Below are positions 32,967 to 33,060 of a DNA stretch of 33,060 nucleotides, piece after piece. Under the pieces are notes generated by a model. It was given only the letters and a program-made list of their open reading frames with translations. It made no database searches and was not told the DNA's origin. Each line of letters opens with the position of its first letter. Position 1 is the stretch's first letter. This stretch comes from Clostridia bacterium (GTDB lineage Bacteria > Bacillota > Clostridia > Oscillospirales > Butyricicoccaceae), in assembly GCA_017408985.1 (NCBI GenBank), contig JAFQTO010000058.1, forward strand, positions 1-33,060, given 5' to 3'. The translations under genes and the position numbers were made by a program.

Positions 32967-33037
32967 AGTTCATACAGATCTCTGGTAGAATAAAGTTACC
33001 ACACCGTAAACTACAAAAAGGGAGATCTGTATGAACT
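32967..33037. repeat. 16-bp inverted repeat covering the transposase start
   Basis: The arms at 32967-32982 and 33022-33037 are exact reverse complements around a 39-base loop. The right arm contains both the GGAG ribosome site and the ATG of the transposase. Confidence 0.85.
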
Positions 33038-33060
33038 ATCATCATCTTACCATAGAAGAG
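33031..33060 (+). CDS. IS30-family transposase, N-terminus (partial)
   Basis: Ten codons, MNYHHLTIEE, are present before the window ends. The motif is characteristic of the HTH start of IS30 transposases, where LTxEER usually follows. GGGAG lies upstream at the correct distance. The DDE catalytic domain would lie beyond the window. Confidence 0.75.
   Translation, partial: MNYHHLTIEE

Larger units (their letters stand above)
32939..33060 (+). mobile_element. left end of an IS30-family insertion sequence (partial)
   Basis: The region leads into a transposase frame beginning MNYHHLTIEE, the usual start of IS30-family transposases. The exact outer boundary is not visible because the right end is outside the window; the AAGTGCAACACTTTAGTG stretch from about 32937 looks like an IS30-type terminal repeat (recalled, not verified). 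Confidence 0.65.

Overview
This window looks like core chromosome from a spore-forming, Gram-positive member of the Clostridia, most likely a gut Oscillospirales/Ruminococcaceae-type organism. The taxonomic call is inference. It rests on the sporulation genes (spoIID, a spoIIQ-type gene, a 20-codon spoVM), the T-box leader before proS, strong AGGAGGT ribosome binding sites, sigma-A type promoters with 16-18 bp spacers, the darA-holB-ricT order typical of Firmicutes, and moderate GC. Genes are dense and switch strand often, and most convergent gene ends share a hairpin terminator.

Layout. 1-5900: a gene tail, then a minus-strand block (FemAB-type transferase, alanine racemase, DarA, HolB, RicT, GuaA) joining cell-wall synthesis, c-di-AMP sensing, DNA replication, RNase Y-associated control and purine synthesis. 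GuaA has lost most of its glutaminase domain. 5900-8400: two separately promoted glyceraldehyde-3-phosphate dehydrogenase paralogues. 8400-10520: an unrecognised degenerate sensor-kinase-like protein and an unknown polytopic membrane protein. 10600-12510: spoIID and a spoIIQ-type gene. 12550-14350: ychF overlapping an acyltransferase-type membrane protein. 14560-18000: a response regulator, histidine kinase and HtrA protease in one tightly coupled operon. 18075-18137: the spoVM micro-gene. 18140-21010: a minus-strand operon of a double histidine-phosphatase, a CapA-type metallophosphatase and a nitroreductase preceded by a perfect 22-bp palindrome.

21100-23650 is the accessory part. A cassette of four small genes (DUF2975 membrane protein, Cro/CI regulator and two unknown membrane proteins) is enclosed by a perfect 22-bp inverted repeat. 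Beside it lies a nested-hairpin element ending in CCA that resembles the 3' end of a tRNA. Next to this are genuine tRNA-Leu(GAG) and tRNA-Ala(GGC) genes.

23920-28410: proS under a T-box riboswitch, then a LysR regulator divergent from an M20 amidohydrolase. 28530-30700: a HAD phosphatase and an ECF sigma factor/zinc-finger anti-sigma pair. 30710-32880: a class I glutaminase-type hydrolase and a sodium:neurotransmitter symporter family transporter. The window ends inside the left end of an IS30-type insertion sequence, whose transposase start codon lies in an inverted repeat. No CRISPR array, rRNA, prophage or defence locus was seen. The most unusual items are the truncated GuaA, the inverted-repeat cassette with its tRNA-like neighbour, and the double phosphatase.
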